Shown here in pieces: positions 61,132 through 64,000 of a stretch of DNA of 64,000 bases. The stretch comes from Pseudomonas chlororaphis (GTDB taxonomy: Bacteria > Pseudomonadota > Gammaproteobacteria > Pseudomonadales > Pseudomonadaceae): NCBI RefSeq assembly GCF_001921865.1, contig NZ_MSCT01000010.1:1-64000 (forward strand). Direction: 5' to 3'. Below the pieces are notes generated by a model. That model was not told the DNA's origin. It did not search any database and worked only from the letters and a program-made list of their open reading frames with translations. Each line of letters starts with the position of its first letter. The first letter of the stretch is position 1. The position numbers and the translations under genes were made by a program.

Positions 61132-62448
61132 ATGAGTGACCAAATCCTAATTCGTTTTCTGGGTGCAGGGCTGATTGACGTAGGTGGCGATGATGCCAAG
61201 CTCGCGAAGCTCACAGAGACTGCTTCCGATCTAGCTGCTACGTTAAAAAAGATGCCATCCAAGACCTCCCAGTTTGCCCTGATTGCCTTTGATCCTGCAT
61301 CACCCGAGGAGGATCCAGTCATCACAGAGGTGTGTGATGCGCTCAGGAAGCGGTGGCCGACCTACATCAACACCTTTTCCGGTACGCCCATGATGGTGCT
61401 GCGGGCTCTGCTGCTCGATGCGCTCGTTCAGGCTGCTAGCGACGAAAGGGTAGGTATTGCGTTTGTCGCTTCAGCTCGCAATGTACTGCCCTTTATCGAA
61501 GCCGGTAACGAGCAAAAGATCTGGGTAGAGGCTGTGCTGGAGATTGAGAGCCGAGTTGACGCTCGCGCCGAGGCAGAGTGGGCGACCCCAGACACTATCA
61601 ATGCCCCCGATTTGAACTACTCTGCACTGCCTGCGGTTGAACTCTCCGCTCAGGCTCTGACTATCGATACAGAAAGCCTAACTGCCAATTTACACGCAGC
61701 AGCGGCACCTAGCGGGGTCGGTCAAAACAAAAACCGCTATTGGTCGCACAACGATCCTCAGAATTGGGCGACCGATTTTGGACGTTTGGCTGCCAAAGCG
61801 ATAGCCGAAGCTATAGATGCCGCCAGTGAGGATGCTCAGGGCACCCCGGTAGATATTTCCGGGCCGCTAAAGGCGCTGTCACAAGCAGTGGCAACACATG
61901 TTGCAGATACACTGAGGCTAGTAAGTGCGTCAACGGCGGGTCTGCAGCGAAGAACAAACCTGATTTGGTGGAAAGAGACCCTTTACTCGCCCAGCGCTCG
62001 CGTCAGCTATCGCGCACTTCCGGTATCGACTGTGGGGGCACTAATGGCTTTCGACTTGTATCAACAGGTACCCTCCTTCTCACCAGTCAGTGTTGCCGCT
62101 TTTCTCAGCGAGACCATATTGAGCCTGGCCTCCGTTGATCCGGAGAAAAAGCAGACTATACGTGAGCTCGTTGGTGAGGCTGTCGAATCAGCAGAGCTGA
62201 GTCCATTGCGGGTGGTTGCGCGTAAGCTCGTTCCACAGCTTAATGGGCGAGGTCCCATTTTGGGCTTGCTTGCGGAACAACAGGGTAAGTTTGCGATAGA
62301 CGACGCTCAGTTCCGTGAGAAGGTCGGTGTACCCGCTGAGGCGGTCCTGACCATCCCAGAATGGGCCGCTTGGATTTTCAGGGAGTTGCAGGCTGCTCGG
62401 GCTACGCAAGAGGTTGTGAAGGCTAAGAAGCCTGGAAGTAAAGCCTGA
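61132..62448 (+). CDS. GASH-like all-helical protein of a double-GTPase system
   Basis: This 438-residue protein (start ATG 61132; an upstream frame from 61030 has no site or conservation) starts MSDQILIRFLGAGLIDVGG. It is mostly alpha-helical in character with no known catalytic motif, and includes QNKNRYWSHNDPQNWATDFG. It has the position and style of the GTPase-associated all-helical (GASH) family that I recall from predicted bacterial conflict systems. Its stop overlaps the next GTPase start by one base (TGATG). It likely serves as a structural or effector partner of the two GTPases. Confidence 0.75.
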   Translation: MSDQILIRFLGAGLIDVGGDDAKLAKLTETASDLAATLKKMPSKTSQFALIAFDPASPEEDPVITEVCDALRKRWPTYINTFSGTPMMVLRALLLDALVQAASDERVGIAFVASARNVLPFIEAGNEQKIWVEAVLEIESRVDARAEAEWATPDTINAPDLNYSALPAVELSAQALTIDTESLTANLHAAAAPSGVGQNKNRYWSHNDPQNWATDFGRLAAKAIAEAIDAASEDAQGTPVDISGPLKALSQAVATHVADTLRLVSASTAGLQRRTNLIWWKETLYSPSARVSYRALPVSTVGALMAFDLYQQVPSFSPVSVAAFLSETILSLASVDPEKKQTIRELVGEAVESAELSPLRVVARKLVPQLNGRGPILGLLAEQQGKFAIDDAQFREKVGVPAEAVLTIPEWAAWIFRELQAARATQEVVKAKKPGSKA

Positions 62449-63401
62449 TGAGTGCTTGCTCGCGCCCTTCATGTTTTGCCCCTGATTGTAGTTGCGACTT
62501 GGGCTTTGTGAACCACACCAAATGCCCCAGTTGGGGGGCAGGGGGCGAGGAGGTCTCAGCATCCTCGGTGGTGGACGCGAATAGCTTGCTGCTTCCTTGG
62601 TCGGGAAGTGCGCTGGGTCTCTCCGATTTGAGCTTTGTCGCAGGCCCAGGAAAGCCAATGGTCGTCGGGGTGGTAGGGCCGCAGAACGCTGGAAAGACTA
62701 CGTTGCTCGCGGCTTGGTACCTGCTTATCGGGCGCGGTCTGGCTTGCTCTGAGAAACGTCGCTTTGCCGGCTCCTTTTCATTAGCAGGTTGGGAAGCGCT
62801 GGCGGGTTCGCTACGATGGAGTCCAGGTAATCCCCCTAATTTTCCACCGCATACCTCCAGCCGAGGCGGCAGAGCTCCGGGGCTTTTACATACTTCATTT
62901 AGAGGTGGCTCAGGTGATGTTCGCAGCTACCTATTTACCGATGCCCCGGGCGAATGGTTCCAAAAATGGTCCATGAACCGTGATGCGCCTGATGCCCAGG
63001 GTGCGCGCTGGGTGGCAGAGCATGCGGATATGTTCTTGCTGATTGCAGATCGCCAAGCACTTGCTGGAGAGAACAAAGGATCAGCACGTAGTGCCCTTCA
63101 GGTATTGTCTCGCAGACTGGCAGCAGAGCGTGCTGACCGCCCAGTTGCGATCGTTTGGACCAAAGCTGATGTTTCCATCGCGCCAGAAATTGAAACGGCT
63201 GTCCGCGATGCGGTACTGAAGTTAATGCCTGATACTCGTGAGTTTTTGGTCAGCATCTCTGGCTCGGGTGATGACCATAACAAGGGGCAGGGGCTTCTCG
63301 AACTGCTCGACTGGGCTCTTGATATCCGGAGAACTCGCCTTTCCTTGCCGCCGCCCCAAGCGGCTAGCTCGGATCTTCTGTTCATGTTTGGGGTGAAGTA
63401 G
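62448..63401 (+). CDS. P-loop GTPase with N-terminal Cys cluster (double-GTPase type 2-like)
   Basis: This 317-residue protein starts with a Cys-rich segment (Cys 4, 9, 14, 16, 26) that could bind zinc. A GTPase domain follows with P-loop GPQNAGKT at 77-84, a G3-like TDAPGEW at 164-170 and a TKAD G4 motif at 238-241. The pattern fits the DO-GTPase2 family of double-GTPase systems. One base overlaps the GASH stop, and the next GTPase starts 2 bp after its stop, so the three genes form one transcript. Confidence 0.82.
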   Translation: MSACSRPSCFAPDCSCDLGFVNHTKCPSWGAGGEEVSASSVVDANSLLLPWSGSALGLSDLSFVAGPGKPMVVGVVGPQNAGKTTLLAAWYLLIGRGLACSEKRRFAGSFSLAGWEALAGSLRWSPGNPPNFPPHTSSRGGRAPGLLHTSFRGGSGDVRSYLFTDAPGEWFQKWSMNRDAPDAQGARWVAEHADMFLLIADRQALAGENKGSARSALQVLSRRLAAERADRPVAIVWTKADVSIAPEIETAVRDAVLKLMPDTREFLVSISGSGDDHNKGQGLLELLDWALDIRRTRLSLPPPQAASSDLLFMFGVK

Positions 63402-63403
63402 CC

Positions 63404-64000
63404 ATGAGCGTTAGTGATAACTCGATCCTGCTCATCGGTGAGTCAGGTGTCGGCAAAACCCACTATGGTGCCCAGCTTTTAAACCGTTTAATGAATGGTG
63501 CTGGCAAGTTACGGATGGATGGGGCTGCGACGAATCTTCAGCCTTTCGAGTCCGCTATGGGGCGCCTTAACGAGGGGCTTACTGCGGATCACACGCCTAC
63601 CACCACTTACGTTGATAGCCTTTGGCCAATCAGTGACGAAAACGGACTGAGGGCCGAGCTGGTATGGCCGGACTACGGCGGTGAGCAGATTAAGACCATG
63701 TCCTCAACCAGGCAAATTCCTGCTGCCTGGCGCGATCGTGTCGTGGTCTCACCGGCCTGGCTACTGCTGGTTCGCCTTCAGCAAACTCGGGTGAGTGATG
63801 ACATCTTTTCCCGCCCGCTGAACGATATCACCAGTGTAAGCGTTGATAATCGAGAGGTGCAGGTCTCCGATCAGGCGCGCCTAATCGAGTTGCTGCAGAT
63901 GCTGATTTATATTCGGAATGAAAGCACCTCCAAGCCGCTGGCTAGCCCTCGCTTAGGCGTACTTTTAAGCTGCTGGGATGAGCTAGGTACTGATGAGCTC
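63404..64000 (+). CDS. P-loop GTPase (double-GTPase type 1-like), 3'-truncated by the window
   Basis: Starting at ATG 63404 the frame is open to the window end (199 codons). The P-loop is LLIGESGVGKT (GESGVGKT at 12-19), the G3 motif is DYGGEQ and a G4-like SCWDEL occurs at the end. The two GTPases differ in the P-loop and in the G3/G4 motifs. This matches the second partner of double-GTPase systems. Remaining components, such as a large GAP1-like protein, would be to the right. Confidence 0.82.
   Translation, partial: MSVSDNSILLIGESGVGKTHYGAQLLNRLMNGAGKLRMDGAATNLQPFESAMGRLNEGLTADHTPTTTYVDSLWPISDENGLRAELVWPDYGGEQIKTMSSTRQIPAAWRDRVVVSPAWLLLVRLQQTRVSDDIFSRPLNDITSVSVDNREVQVSDQARLIELLQMLIYIRNESTSKPLASPRLGVLLSCWDELGTDEL

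Overview
The window is GC-rich chromosomal DNA of a Pseudomonas of the fluorescens complex. The basis is the gene set (pfe enterobactin uptake, aguA/aguB, an otn/ltn acid-sugar operon, a Roc/Sad-type phosphorelay, S-type pyocin-domain toxins) and REP palindromes of the form TCGCGAGCAAGCTCGCTCC, seen as inverted pairs near 3.1 kb and 13.0 kb. No rRNA, tRNA or CRISPR was found.

Layout. 0-5.7 kb: a 5'-truncated aminotransferase, an aldehyde dehydrogenase, a flavodoxin-fold oxidoreductase, two DUF2157 membrane proteins and a small conserved protein. 6-13 kb: a C4 acid-sugar (tetronate) operon ltnD-otnK-otnC-gntP permease-otnI with two overlapping upstream mini-ORFs, and a DeoR-family regulator on the opposite strand. 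14-19.4 kb: the ferric-enterobactin locus (esterase, TonB receptor, sensor kinase, response regulator) with a Fur-like box. 19.5-20.6 kb: a Xre/RES toxin-antitoxin pair, then mug. 21.3-22.7 kb: a short pyocin-domain toxin with a colicin E3-like rRNase C-terminus, a candidate immunity gene and a decayed second immunity copy. 23.3-26.1 kb: a membrane PAS-GGDEF-EAL protein. 26.1-32.4 kb: two regulators and an agmatine/putrescine cluster ending in a second, apparently exported deiminase.

32.4-51.5 kb is the most coherent unit. It holds a RocR-like REC-EAL protein, a NarL/LuxR response regulator, a 1216-residue BvgS-architecture hybrid kinase, a second RocR-like EAL protein whose receiver lacks the phosphoacceptor Asp, and an 8.8-kb trimeric autotransporter adhesin gene followed by a candidate accessory protein and an Arc-like regulator. 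A 14-bp palindrome, TAGGAAATTTCCTA, lies upstream of exactly three genes here: once before the REC-EAL gene, and as 21-bp-spaced pairs before the second EAL gene and before the adhesin. Its half-site TTTCCTA matches the heptad that I recall for Bordetella BvgA. I infer a BvgAS-like phosphorelay regulon controlling an adhesin and c-di-GMP hydrolysis.

51.5-60.8 kb is a mosaic. It has a truncated PAAR gene behind a 110-bp repeat shared with 32.4 kb, a PAAR/pyocin-domain toxin with a partner gene, decayed dihydrofolate-reductase-like fragments around an intact formyltransferase-like gene, an exported DJ-1/PfpI protein, and a Baeyer-Villiger monooxygenase, hydrolase and AraC regulator group. From 61.1 kb to the window end, in visibly less GC-rich DNA, three tightly coupled genes encode an all-helical protein and two different P-loop GTPases. 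This matches the GTPase-associated/double-GTPase predicted conflict systems, and the operon runs out of the window.
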